From contig JAHZIZ010000349.1 in NCBI GenBank assembly GCA_022601215.1, positions 1 through 17,550 on the forward strand: DNA of 17,550 nucleotides, in the 5' to 3' direction. Of this stretch, positions 1-7,029 are shown piece after piece. The first letter of the stretch is position 1, and every line of letters begins with the position of its first letter. The DNA comes from Bacteroidota bacterium. Lineage in GTDB: Bacteria; Bacteroidota; Bacteroidia; Flavobacteriales; Flavobacteriaceae. The translations under genes were made by a program, and so were the position numbers. Below the pieces are notes generated by a model. The model did not search any database, was not told the origin of the DNA, and saw nothing but the letters and a program-made list of their open reading frames with translations.

Positions 1-1
1 A

Positions 2-286
2 ATCACCACGCCCGATAAGTATTACAACGCTTTTCAACAAGAAGGAGACTCTACATGGTCAATTGTAATGAGTACTGGGATCCGCTACAAATTAAGTCCG
101 TTAAGTGACCTCATGTTAGACGCGCGTTGGCAGTATTATTTCTCTAACTGGGTTGATGGTTTGAATCCTCAAGAAGAGTTTAACGAATTGGTGCTAGGGG
201 AAGGAAACGGTGTTCCTGTTCCTGAAAACAAGGCGAACGACTGGATATTCTGGTTAAACATTGGATATATCTATTATCTAGAATAA
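2..286 (+). CDS. C-terminal end of an outer-membrane beta-barrel-like protein (5' partial)
   Basis: The frame is open from the first bases of the window to a TAA at 284-286, so the start lies outside; an internal ATG at 68 is not a convincing start because the upstream codons read as normal protein. About 94 residues are visible. They alternate polar and aromatic residues (WQYYFSNW, DWIFWLNIGYIYYLE) and end in a Tyr-rich strand, as the last strands of outer-membrane beta-barrels do. The text resembles a flavobacterial family catalogued as THC0290_0291, from memory only. Function is unknown. A shared terminator follows directly. Confidence 0.6.
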   Translation: MTTPDKYYNAFQQEGDSTWSIVMSTGIRYKLSPLSDLMLDARWQYYFSNWVDGLNPQEEFNELVLGEGNGVPVPENKANDWIFWLNIGYIYYLE

Positions 287-303
287 AACATACACGATAC
301 AAT

Positions 304-335
304 AAAAAAGGCGATGCATGAGCATCGCCTTTTTT
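304..335. terminator. Bidirectional intrinsic terminator
   Basis: A perfect 8-bp stem GGCGATGC / GCATCGCC (310-317 with 322-329) has a 4-nt loop. It is flanked by six A on the left and six T on the right, so it reads as a Rho-independent terminator on both strands. It lies between the convergent ends of the outer-membrane-like gene (plus) and the cystathionine enzyme gene (minus). Confidence 0.9.
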
Positions 336-359
336 ATTGTTCTTTTGTTTTTATACATG

Positions 360-1499
360 CTATCCTATAGCTTGCTCCAAATCTGCTATAAGATCGTCGG
401 CGTCTTCAATACCAACCGATAATCTAATTAAACTATCTACCACACCTGTTTTCTCTCGCTCCTTTTTTGGAATGCTAGCATGGGTCATACTTGCTGGATG
501 TCCGGATAAGCTTTCCACACCTCCCAAACTTTCCGCTAGTGTAAAGATTTTTAAGTTCTCCACGATTCGAATTGCTTCTTCATAATCATCACCTTTTGTT
601 ACAAAGGAAATCATTCCACCAAAGTCGCGCATCTGTTCCTTGGCAATAGCATGATTGGGGTGGTTCTCGAAACCAGGCCAGTACACTCTTTCAATCTTTG
701 GATGACTTGCTAAATACTGCGCTACTTTTTTACCATTCTCACAATGGCGCTGCATTCTTACATGCAGGGTTTTAATTCCACGTAGTACTAAAAAGCTATC
801 TTGAGGCCCACAAACAGCCCCACTCGCATTTTGAATAAAATACAAACGATCGGCTAAGTCCTTATCTTTCACCGCCAAAGCACCCATCACCACATCGCTA
901 TGTCCTCCCAAATATTTAGTAGCACTATGCATAACGATGTCTGCTCCTAGATCTAAGGGTTGTTGTAAGTAGGGTGTTGCGAAAGTGTTATCTACGCCCA
1001 ATAAGATGTTGTGCTTCTTAGCCACAGTAGCCAAAGCCTTAATATCGATAATATTCATCATTGGATTTGTAGGGGTCTCCGCCCAAATGAGTTTAGTATT
1101 TTCATTCACATAGTCCTCGATACGTGCTGCGTTCTCCATCCCAACAAAATGAAATTTAACTCCAAACCCTTCAAAAATTTTGGTGAATAGGCGGTATGTT
1201 CCCCCGTACAAATCATTGGTTGAAATCACCTCATCCCCGGGCTGTAGTAGTTTAATAACGGCATCAATTGCCGCCAATCCGCTTCCAAACGCAAGCCCAT
1301 AGTTTCCATTTTCGATACTGGCAAAGGCATTCTCTAACGCTTGGCGAGTAGGATTATGTGTTCTTGAATATTCGAACCCTTTGTGCCCTCCAGGAGTAGA
1401 TTGCGCATAGGTCGAAGTTTGATATATTGGAGGCATTACACTCCCGTAAGCCGGGTCATGTTTTTGCCCTCCATGAATAGTTTTTGTGTTGAATTTCAT
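360..1499 (-). CDS. metB: Cystathionine gamma-synthase / gamma-lyase family PLP enzyme
   Basis: A 379-residue protein of the Cys/Met-metabolism PLP-dependent family, at the usual full length. The PLP lysine is K195 in SATKYLGGHSD, with the cofactor aspartate D170 (GVDNTFATP). The phosphate/substrate motif is EYSRTHNPTR at 43-52, Y98 is conserved (NDLYGGTYR), and SLGGVESLSGHPASMTH lies near the C-terminus. The likely reaction is gamma-replacement of an acylated homoserine with cysteine to give cystathionine (methionine synthesis), or gamma-elimination of cystathionine. These two activities share all visible motifs, so metB versus a gamma-lyase is not settled here. It is cytoplasmic and monocistronic, ending at the shared terminator and divergent from the lipoprotein gene at 1659. 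Confidence 0.85.
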   Translation of the reverse strand: MKFNTKTIHGGQKHDPAYGSVMPPIYQTSTYAQSTPGGHKGFEYSRTHNPTRQALENAFASIENGNYGLAFGSGLAAIDAVIKLLQPGDEVISTNDLYGGTYRLFTKIFEGFGVKFHFVGMENAARIEDYVNENTKLIWAETPTNPMMNIIDIKALATVAKKHNILLGVDNTFATPYLQQPLDLGADIVMHSATKYLGGHSDVVMGALAVKDKDLADRLYFIQNASGAVCGPQDSFLVLRGIKTLHVRMQRHCENGKKVAQYLASHPKIERVYWPGFENHPNHAIAKEQMRDFGGMISFVTKGDDYEEAIRIVENLKIFTLAESLGGVESLSGHPASMTHASIPKKEREKTGVVDSLIRLSVGIEDADDLIADLEQAIG

Positions 1500-1658
1500 G
1501 TGTCGAAGATATTTTATTTAAACGTCCCATGGAACATTTTTCATTGGAAAATAATGCGTTTCATAAAAATGAAAGGGAGACGTTCCTATTTATTATTTTT
1601 CGGAAAACAAAAATACGTCTTTCCCGTTTCATACTAAAAACTGTCGTATTTTTAACGT

Positions 1659-2423
1659 ATGAATAACACCTGCCTGCTATTTTCTTTGAGCCTGTTACTG
1701 CTAAGTTGCAGTCAGCACCCAACTCTTAGTTATACTGACAAAAGTTTTACCGAGCAGGAACTTGGGCTATGCAAAGATGAACCCTGCTCTTCCATATTAG
1801 TAGAATACCCTGTTTTCACGGGAGAAGAAATAGTCGCAAAACGTGTTAATGAGAGGGTACAACATTACATTATTCAATCTTTGTTTTTAGGGGAAGAATC
1901 CTATGCCTCAGCAAAAAGCATCGAAGAAGCAGCTACCGATTTTATTATGGCTTATCGCGACTATCAAGCAGATCTACCATCGGCTATAGATAATGGAGGG
2001 TATGAAGCTGATATTACAGTGACTCCATATCAAACAGAAACATTGTTAAGTATAGAAACGCAGCGTTTTTTATATACTGGAGGCGCGCACGGATATGGAG
2101 AAATTTCTTATCTAAATGTTGACCCTACTAGCGGCAAAGAGATTGAAACGCACGCCCTTTTTAAGGATTACTTAGGCTTTATTGAAGAAGCTGAAATGGC
2201 CTTCAGAAAAGAGAATGAAATACCTTCAGAAAAAAACATTAATATCACTGGATTTTGGTTTGAAAATAATCAGTTTCAACTTCCTAAAAGTGTAGGTGTA
2301 ACCCAAGACCATATTATCTTAGTATACAACCCTTATGAGATAGCTCCTTATGCCGAAGGGGCTATAGAACTTAAGCTTCCTTTAGAAAAGGTAAAAGCTT
2401 ACTTAAATTCAGATTTTTTATGA
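1659..2423 (+). CDS. Lipoprotein with DUF3298-type (RsiV/PdaC-like) domain
   Basis: A 254-residue protein that starts with a Sec lipoprotein signal (hydrophobic core 5-16, lipobox LLSC, lipidated C17). The middle part and C-terminus fit the DUF4163 plus DUF3298 arrangement: the hallmark GGAHGYGEISYLNVDPTSGK begins at residue 141 and the DUF3298-like part follows to the end. Proteins of this type sit in the envelope; relatives include the RsiV anti-sigma ectodomain and peptidoglycan-deacetylase accessory domains. No enzyme motif is visible, so the role is unknown. Its stop overlaps the next start as ATGA, so it is probably translationally coupled to the ArsC-like gene. Confidence 0.8.
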   Translation: MNNTCLLFSLSLLLLSCSQHPTLSYTDKSFTEQELGLCKDEPCSSILVEYPVFTGEEIVAKRVNERVQHYIIQSLFLGEESYASAKSIEEAATDFIMAYRDYQADLPSAIDNGGYEADITVTPYQTETLLSIETQRFLYTGGAHGYGEISYLNVDPTSGKEIETHALFKDYLGFIEEAEMAFRKENEIPSEKNINITGFWFENNQFQLPKSVGVTQDHIILVYNPYEIAPYAEGAIELKLPLEKVKAYLNSDFL

Positions 2424-2776
2424 GAAAGATCTATTACCTCGCAACATGTGATACTTGCAAACGAATACTCAAGCAATTAGACCTTCCTTCTAATTTCGAA
2501 AAAAGAGAAATAAAGCAAGAAGAAATTACGGTCAAAGAACTAGAAGTTCTAAGAGAGCTATCGGGAAGCTATGAAGCCCTGTTTAGTAAGCGAGCCAAAT
2601 TGTACAAAGAAAGAGGACTCAAAGATGAAGTGCTATCGGAAGATGACTTTAAAGGTTTTATTTTAGAACACTATACCTTTTTAAAGCGGCCAGTAATTGT
2701 GAATGGAGACAACATTTTTATTGGAAATAGCAAGAAAGTGGTGGAAGCCGCTCAAGAAAGTATTCACAACACATGA
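2420..2776 (+). CDS. ArsC/Spx-family thioredoxin-fold protein
   Basis: A 118-residue protein of the ArsC/Spx/YffB superfamily. Near the N-terminus it has C10-D-T-C13 after the first strand, where the redox or catalytic cysteine of this fold sits, and it has the cis-proline segment FLKRPVIV (R90-P91) matching the Arg-Pro of ArsC. The length is typical. The CxxC motif and lack of arsenic-resistance neighbours mean that arsenate reduction should not be assumed; many such flavobacterial proteins are annotated as arsenate reductase by homology only. It overlaps by 4 nt with both the preceding lipoprotein gene and the following EamA gene, indicating one operon. Confidence 0.82.
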   Translation: MRKIYYLATCDTCKRILKQLDLPSNFEKREIKQEEITVKELEVLRELSGSYEALFSKRAKLYKERGLKDEVLSEDDFKGFILEHYTFLKRPVIVNGDNIFIGNSKKVVEAAQESIHNT

Positions 2777-3663
2777 ACCCAAGAGCATTAGCCCTTCTCG
2801 CCGCTACCTCAGCAAGTGCCATATATGGCGCGAATCATACAATTGCTAAAGGTTTAATGCCTAGCGTTATTGGCCCTTTCGGCTTTATTATGTTGCGCGT
2901 GTTTGGTGCTGCCGCTCTTTTCTGGCTAACAAGCCTGTTTTTACCAAAAGAGAAAGTTGATAAAAAGGATTGGTTACGCATATTAGGGTGTGCATTGTTT
3001 GGAATGGCACTCAATATGAATGGCTTCTTTAAAGGGTTGGAATTAAGCACACCAATAAATAGCAGCGTTGTGATTACTCTTACTCCCGTATTACTGCTTA
3101 TTCTATCTGCCTTTTTTCTGAAGGAAAAAGTAACTTGGTTAAAAGGAATAGGAATAGGAATAGGCCTTGGCGGGGCCCTATTACTTATTCTTTTTGGAGA
3201 AAAGACACAGCCAAATGCACCCAATATCCCATTAGGTAATTTGTTTTTTATTCTAAACGCAACTTCTTACGCCATCTACCTTATTATGGTAAAGCCGTTG
3301 GTGGCAAAATATAGTTCTATCACTTTAATGAAGTTCTTCTTCTTATTCGCTGTTTTCATGAACATTCCTATTGGCGGGCCTGAATTTTTGGCAGTAAACT
3401 GGACTGAATTAGATTTTAATGTTTGGTGGAAATTAATTTTTGTAGTGATAGGAACTACGTACCTCACTTATTTATTCAATATATATGCGCTCAAACAATT
3501 AAGCCCATCCACTATTGGAGCCTTTATATATCTCCAACCCGTACTAGCAACCTTGATTGCCGTTTGGGCTGGGGCAGACTCTTTAAATCCCCTCCGAATT
3601 GGTGCGGCAGTACTCATCTTTTTTGGCGTATTTCTATCCACTCGCAAAAAGAAAATCGCATAG
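2773..3663 (+). CDS. EamA/DMT-family permease
   Basis: A 296-residue polytopic membrane protein with the two repeated EamA halves of drug/metabolite transporters. About ten hydrophobic segments are evident. The first half has the ANHTIAKGLMPS stretch and the PINSSVVITLTPVLLLILSAFFLKEKVTW motif; the second half has the matching SPSTIGAFIYLQPVLATLIAVW motif and a charged KKK tail. Such proteins export or import amino acids, nucleotide precursors or drugs across the inner membrane; the substrate here is unknown. Its ATG overlaps the stop of the ArsC-like gene (ATGA), making it the third gene of a tightly packed operon. No terminator is obvious downstream. Confidence 0.88.
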   Translation: MNPRALALLAATSASAIYGANHTIAKGLMPSVIGPFGFIMLRVFGAAALFWLTSLFLPKEKVDKKDWLRILGCALFGMALNMNGFFKGLELSTPINSSVVITLTPVLLLILSAFFLKEKVTWLKGIGIGIGLGGALLLILFGEKTQPNAPNIPLGNLFFILNATSYAIYLIMVKPLVAKYSSITLMKFFFLFAVFMNIPIGGPEFLAVNWTELDFNVWWKLIFVVIGTTYLTYLFNIYALKQLSPSTIGAFIYLQPVLATLIAVWAGADSLNPLRIGAAVLIFFGVFLSTRKKKIA

Positions 3664-3751
3664 CATTTCCTACATGTAATTAACAATTTCGTAACAGCAT
3701 GTGCTTAAAAAGATAGGTATCTTTAAATATCTAATCAAAAAACTACAACAT

Positions 3752-4126
3752 ATGACCACAAAAGAAATAGCCAACAATTTAGTGGCATGGTGCAATAAAG
3801 GAGATTACCAAAGTTGTTATGAGAAATTGTACAGCCCTAATATTGTAAGCATGGAACCAGAAGGAAGCTCTCCTAATCCTATATCAAATGGAATGCAAGA
3901 AGTAGCTAAAAAAGGGGCGTGGTGGGAAGAAACTTTTGAAGTACATAGTAGTACTGTAAGCGAACCTACCGTTGCGGATAATTGGTTTAGTGTCCGATTC
4001 GATATGGATACCACACATCGACCTAGCGGACAGCGAAGTACCTCTTCAGAAATAGGGGTATATCAAGTCCAAGATGGAAAAATAGTAAGAGAGCAGTTTT
4101 TCTACGACGTGCCTCCCGCGGAGTAA
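3752..4126 (+). CDS. SnoaL/NTF2-like small protein
   Basis: A 124-residue protein with the cone-shaped SnoaL/NTF2-like pattern: an N-terminal helix pair (TTKEIANNLVAWCNKGDYQSCYEKLYSPNIVSMEP), a middle beta-sheet (WFSVRFDMDTTHRPSGQR) and a final strand (GVYQVQDGKIVREQFFYD). I take the ATG at 3752 as the start. A GTG at 3701 gives an N-terminal extension that is Lys/Ile-rich and does not fit the family. The fold covers isomerases, cyclases and ligand-binding proteins, so no reaction can be assigned. It is a monocistronic, cytoplasmic gene, convergent with the thioesterase gene. Confidence 0.78.
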   Translation: MTTKEIANNLVAWCNKGDYQSCYEKLYSPNIVSMEPEGSSPNPISNGMQEVAKKGAWWEETFEVHSSTVSEPTVADNWFSVRFDMDTTHRPSGQRSTSSEIGVYQVQDGKIVREQFFYDVPPAE

Positions 4127-4142
4127 TTGTTGAAAATATAAA

Positions 4143-4189
4143 ACACATCCACAAGGCTATATGTATTAAATTTGGCATTGAGGATGTGT
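4143..4189. terminator. Candidate long-loop terminator between convergent genes
   Basis: ACACATCC (4143-4150) pairs with GGATGTGT (4182-4189). The pairing extends imperfectly inward (CAA with TTG, GC with GC). On the minus side it is followed by a T-rich stretch (TTTTATATTTT), and on the plus side only by TTTT. It fills the gap between the convergent stop codons at 4126 and 4194. The long loop makes this weaker than the terminators at 304 and 6170. Confidence 0.45.
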
Positions 4190-4193
4190 CGTT

Positions 4194-4673
4194 TTACCCC
4201 TTAAGATCAGCTGGCATTTTACCGGCTGCTCTCATATCTTCTTTAGTTAACACTTTATAGTCGGTTGTCTTAGGGGCATTTTCCAATAAGCTAAATAGTT
4301 CCTTGGGGAAAGGGGTTATTTTCCTAGTCTCTAAGTTAAGCCATGCACCCTGCATTTCACAGTGGGCAAGGTTTCTACCTTTATAATCATAAAAATTATG
4401 AACGAATTTAAAAAAAGCGCCGTCCTCACTAATCCCTCCAAGTTCGAAACTCACTTTAATAGGTTTTCCTTGGAAAGCCTCCTTAAAATAAAATATATTT
4501 TCATTAAAAATAACAGGGCCCATATTGTGTTTGGCCATGGTTCGTTGATCAAATCCATTCTCAATAAGAAATCCCATACGGGTGTGACTCATGAAATTAA
4601 TGTAAGCACTATTAGCTAAATGCCTATTGGCATCTAAATCGCTCCATCGTATGTCAAATTCTTTAAAATACAT
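4194..4673 (-). CDS. Hotdog-fold acyl-CoA thioesterase
   Basis: A 159-residue protein of the 4HBT/acyl-CoA thioesterase family. The N-terminal strand and helix read FDIRWSDLDANRHLANSAYINFMSHTR, the classic R-x-S/Y-D-x-D-x-x-x-H-x-x-N-x-x-Y/W pattern that holds the catalytic Asp (D12/D14) and H18. The long central helix and the final AWLNLETRKITPFP strand also fit. It probably hydrolyses an acyl-CoA in the cytoplasm. It is the last gene of the tetR1 module, only 4 nt after the hydrolase stop, so co-transcription is very likely. The chain length or aryl preference cannot be read. Confidence 0.85.
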   Translation of the reverse strand: MYFKEFDIRWSDLDANRHLANSAYINFMSHTRMGFLIENGFDQRTMAKHNMGPVIFNENIFYFKEAFQGKPIKVSFELGGISEDGAFFKFVHNFYDYKGRNLAHCEMQGAWLNLETRKITPFPKELFSLLENAPKTTDYKVLTKEDMRAAGKMPADLKG

Positions 4674-4677
4674 ATTT

Positions 4678-5505
4678 TTATTTTGTTATAAATTGAATAA
4701 CCTGTTCAATCACATCTTGCGTTTTTAAATTATGGTCATTCCCGTTGGTAAAATAGGTCTCAATTTTATTGTGATTAGCCGCTGCCTTTTTAATTGGATC
4801 CACTGGTGTAATTCTATCTGCTGTTTCATGGACAACTAAAACTGGCACTTCTACCTTTCTGAAAAAATGCTTCATATGAATCTCTCTGTGTGGTAACTGT
4901 AAAACGGAATTTATTTTAACGTCCAGATTATCAATCGCCTTTTGAGACAAACTCAATAACTCTTTGAAGTATGCAAAAATAGCATCCATTCCTGAGGGTG
5001 CGCCTGTAATTACAAATTTCTTAACAACAATAGAAGGACGGTATAAAAAAGCATAAGCTCCAACCAAACTCCCTAGAGAATGACATACCAAAGTATCTAA
5101 TGGTCCCGCAATCTCATAGGTTTTCATAAATGCTTGTCGGTAGATTTCTACATTAAGATGACGCCCTTTAGCCATTCCGTGACCTGGCGCATCTAGTGCA
5201 TAAACGGTATATTCATTTAAATCTAATTGTTCTACAAATTTTCGCCACCGTTGACTATTGCTAAGCCAACCATGAAGGAATAAAACTGACTTAGCACCTT
5301 CTCCCCAAGAATGCAAAGCCGCCGAGTGACCATTCACTTCTAAAAACTGTGTTTTTCCTTGTTTAAAAAAGGCAGACCCTTTCTGGGTGATCCCAACTCG
5401 TTTCACCTTGCACAAGAGATTAAATGAGTAATTTGCGTTCCATATTGGAAATAAAGGTGCGGTTATATTAATAAAGGCACCTACGGTTTTTATAACTAGT
5501 TTCAT
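4678..5505 (-). CDS. Alpha/beta-fold hydrolase in the tetR1 module
   Basis: An alpha/beta hydrolase of 275 residues from the ATG at 5503-5505. A TTG further upstream (5520) lies inside the operator palindrome and is less likely as a start. Counted from that longer form, the nucleophile is S148 in CHSLG (the first Gly of GxSxG is Cys), the oxyanion loop is HGWLSNSQRW at 83-92, the acid is D235 (ETADRITP) and the histidine is H263 (NGNDHNLK). A hydrophobic N-terminal stretch (AFINITAPLFPIW) could make it membrane-associated. The substrate is probably an ester or thioester, given the adjoining thioesterase. An operator copy lies 8 nt upstream of the ATG. Confidence 0.85.
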   Translation of the reverse strand: MKLVIKTVGAFINITAPLFPIWNANYSFNLLCKVKRVGITQKGSAFFKQGKTQFLEVNGHSAALHSWGEGAKSVLFLHGWLSNSQRWRKFVEQLDLNEYTVYALDAPGHGMAKGRHLNVEIYRQAFMKTYEIAGPLDTLVCHSLGSLVGAYAFLYRPSIVVKKFVITGAPSGMDAIFAYFKELLSLSQKAIDNLDVKINSVLQLPHREIHMKHFFRKVEVPVLVVHETADRITPVDPIKKAAANHNKIETYFTNGNDHNLKTQDVIEQVIQFITK

Positions 5506-5512
5506 AAAATTA

Positions 5513-5528
5513 GATACCAATTGGTATC
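5513..5528. promoter_or_regulatory. TetR1 operator copy 2, upstream of the hydrolase gene
   Basis: Perfect 16-bp palindrome GATACCAATTGGTATC, identical to the copy at 6145-6160. It sits between the tetR1 stop (5546) and the hydrolase ATG (5505). No good TAnnTTTG box is visible around it; only a weak TAATTTTA follows. The site could therefore control a weak internal promoter or block readthrough from tetR1. Confidence 0.8.
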
Positions 5529-5545
5529 GAGTTGTTTAAATTTTT

Positions 5546-6136
5546 TTATATTGAAATATCGAACACCTGTTTACGTAGATGAGCGATCGTAGTTTCTATA
5601 GCGTTTTTATTTCGTTCTAACTTACTCATCATAATTCCTCCCTCCAAGGTGGCGATAAAGATGGTGCTGTAAAACCTAGCACTTACTTCAGGTTGTACCT
5701 GTTCGTTTTTTATTCCGTTGTCAATTAGTTTTTCAACGGACGCCTTTAATTGTGCAAGCATATTGTAAGCTTGTTGTCTTAAAGCAGTGTTGGTGTCATC
5801 GGCTTCAATGGCCGCATTCATAAGGGGACAACCACCTTCGTACAAAGGAGTATTCATATAGTCTTCAAAGAATGAGAAGATAGCTTCCATCTTGGCTTGG
5901 AAGTTTATAGCCTCCCTGATGGAGGTCCCTAACTCAGTAAACATCAATTTCCCTAAACTCCGTAACGCCTCTTGTTCCAAATCACTTTTACTATCAAAAT
6001 GTCGATATATCGCCCCTTTAGTCAAGCCAGTAGCTTTGGTAATATCACTAATGGATGTAGCCTTATACCCTTGAGTGTTGAATAGGTTTCCGCTCTCTTT
6101 GAGAATGATGTTTTTAGTTGTTTCTGGGTCTCTCAC
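5546..6136 (-). CDS. TetR/AcrR-family transcriptional regulator (tetR1)
   Basis: A 196-residue TetR-family repressor. The N-terminal helix-turn-helix is clear at about 28-47 (SISDITKATGLTKGAIYRHF, then DSKSDLEQEAL). The C-terminal ligand domain carries GGCPLMNAAIEADD, with C103 in a GCxLxN motif. The start is GTG (6134-6136), with no in-frame ATG upstream and a family-typical MRDPE beginning. The promoter at 6141-6171 places the transcription start almost at this GTG, so the mRNA may be leaderless. Identical palindromes flank the gene, so it probably represses itself and the downstream hydrolase and thioesterase genes. The ligand may be an acyl-CoA, ester or electrophile; this is inferred from neighbours only. 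Confidence 0.9.
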   Translation of the reverse strand: MRDPETTKNIILKESGNLFNTQGYKATSISDITKATGLTKGAIYRHFDSKSDLEQEALRSLGKLMFTELGTSIREAINFQAKMEAIFSFFEDYMNTPLYEGGCPLMNAAIEADDTNTALRQQAYNMLAQLKASVEKLIDNGIKNEQVQPEVSARFYSTIFIATLEGGIMMSKLERNKNAIETTIAHLRKQVFDISI

Positions 6137-6140
6137 TATG

Positions 6141-6171
6141 CAAAGATACCAATTGGTATCTAATTAAGCAA
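6141..6171 (-). promoter_or_regulatory. tetR1 promoter (Bacteroidota type)
   Basis: On the minus strand a TTG (6171-6169) is followed after 20 nt by TATCTTTG (6148-6141), a perfect TAnnTTTG -7 box with Bacteroidota spacing. The operator palindrome at 6145-6160 covers part of the -7 box and the spacer. The TTG lies in the T-tract of the SDR terminator. Confidence 0.75.
6145..6160. promoter_or_regulatory. TetR1 operator copy 1, in the tetR1 promoter
   Basis: Perfect palindrome GATACCAATTGGTATC overlapping the -7 box of the tetR1 promoter. Binding here would block RNA polymerase, so tetR1 should be autorepressed. Its exact repeat is at 5513-5528. Confidence 0.88.
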
Positions 6172-6202
6172 AAAATAATCCCCTCGTATTGAAGGGATTA
6201 TT
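6170..6202 (-). terminator. Intrinsic terminator of the SDR gene
   Basis: On the minus strand AATAATCCC, a short inner stem, then GGGATTATT form a hairpin (6174-6202) with one mismatch, followed by TTTTTT (6175-6170). The hairpin overlaps the SDR stop codon, and its U-tract overlaps the -33 element of the tetR1 promoter, so the two modules are packed without spare bases. Confidence 0.85.
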
Positions 6203-6971
6203 AAAAATTGTCAAGCCATTTTTTTATCTGGCTCATTCCACCATCAATTTCAAGCTCAATACCATTTACATAACTTGCGGCATCACTCGCTAAAAAGAGG
6301 ACACCATTTGCTACTTCTTCGGATTCACCAAAACGCTTTAATGGTACACCTTCTGCAAAGGTCGCACCCATGTTTTGTACTTGATCTTCCGTCATTCCCA
6401 TTTTATCATAGATTGGGGTACCAATAGGTCCTGGGGCTATAGAATTAACACGAATGTTTTTTGGCGCCAACTCTGTAGTTAATACGCGAGCATACGCACG
6501 CAAAGCTCCCTTGGTGGCACTATAAACACCTGCACCTTCAAAACCCTTCTGATGAACAATGGAAGTATTAAAAATAATGCTCGCTCCATCTTTCAAATTA
6601 GGGATCGCTTCTTTTACCAAAAAAGCCGGCCCCTTAATATTTGTGTTAAACTGATTGTCGAAAAAATCTTCATCAATCTGATCAGACGGTGCAAACTGAG
6701 CCACTCCAGCATTGGCAAAAACCACGTCAATTTTTCTGAATGTATCAACTGCCGTTTCAATGAGTCTTTTATTATCTGCTGGTTTAGATTGATCTGCCAA
6801 TACCGCTTTAAATTCACCCGAAAGCTCTCTAGAAACAGCATCCAATGCTTCTTGCCTCCGCCCTGAAAAAACAACCTTGGCACCTTCTCTTAAAAAACCC
6901 CTTACGGCAGCTAGTCCTATGCCAGAATTTCCGCCCGTTACTACTACTGTTTTGTTTTCAAATGTTTTCAT
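6201..6971 (-). CDS. SDR-family NAD(P)-dependent oxidoreductase
   Basis: A 256-residue classical short-chain dehydrogenase. The Rossmann motif TGGNSGIG is at 12-19, NAG at 87-89, the catalytic Ser in NTS (S137), and Tyr/Lys in YSATK (Y150, K154). The C-terminus has the usual GIELEIDGG. SGRR at 36-39 after the second strand suggests NADP(H) over NAD(H). It oxidises or reduces a carbonyl/alcohol substrate in the cytoplasm; the substrate is unknown. It follows tetR2 by 58 nt, and a perfect inverted repeat matching the tetR2 operator lies 21 nt before its ATG, so it is probably the regulated target of TetR2. Confidence 0.92.
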   Translation of the reverse strand: MKTFENKTVVVTGGNSGIGLAAVRGFLREGAKVVFSGRRQEALDAVSRELSGEFKAVLADQSKPADNKRLIETAVDTFRKIDVVFANAGVAQFAPSDQIDEDFFDNQFNTNIKGPAFLVKEAIPNLKDGASIIFNTSIVHQKGFEGAGVYSATKGALRAYARVLTTELAPKNIRVNSIAPGPIGTPIYDKMGMTEDQVQNMGATFAEGVPLKRFGESEEVANGVLFLASDAASYVNGIELEIDGGMSQIKKWLDNF

Positions 6972-6992
6972 AAACTTATATTTTAGTTTTTG

Positions 6993-7014
6993 TTTTGAAA
7001 CGTTCGTTTCAAAA
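6993..7014. promoter_or_regulatory. TetR2 operator copy, upstream of the SDR gene
   Basis: A perfect inverted repeat, 10-bp arms TTTTGAAACG / CGTTTCAAAA around TT; the core is TGAAACGTTCGTTTCA. It lies between tetR2 and the SDR start. The reverse complement of the site at 7641-7656 matches this core at 15 of 16 positions. It lacks a T-tract on either side, so it is not a terminator. Confidence 0.8.
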
Positions 7015-7029
7015 ATGATTAAAAAAATT

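Noticed and set aside
1608..1615. Promoter -7 box for the cystathionine enzyme
   Set aside because: TATTTTTG on the minus strand matches, but there is no -33 element at the expected spacing, so only a weak candidate.
2420..2776. True arsenate reductase (arsC)
   Set aside because: No arsenic-resistance neighbours and a CxxC variant; only the fold is supported.
3701..3751. GTG start of the SnoaL-like protein
   Set aside because: The extra 17 residues are Lys/Ile-rich and unlike the family; the ATG at 3752 fits.
5503..5520. TTG start of the hydrolase at 5520
   Set aside because: It lies inside the operator palindrome; the ATG at 5503-5505 is a better start.
6993..7014. Intrinsic terminator after tetR2
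   Set aside because: No T-tract follows on either strand, and a near copy lies at the tetR2 promoter, so an operator is the better reading.
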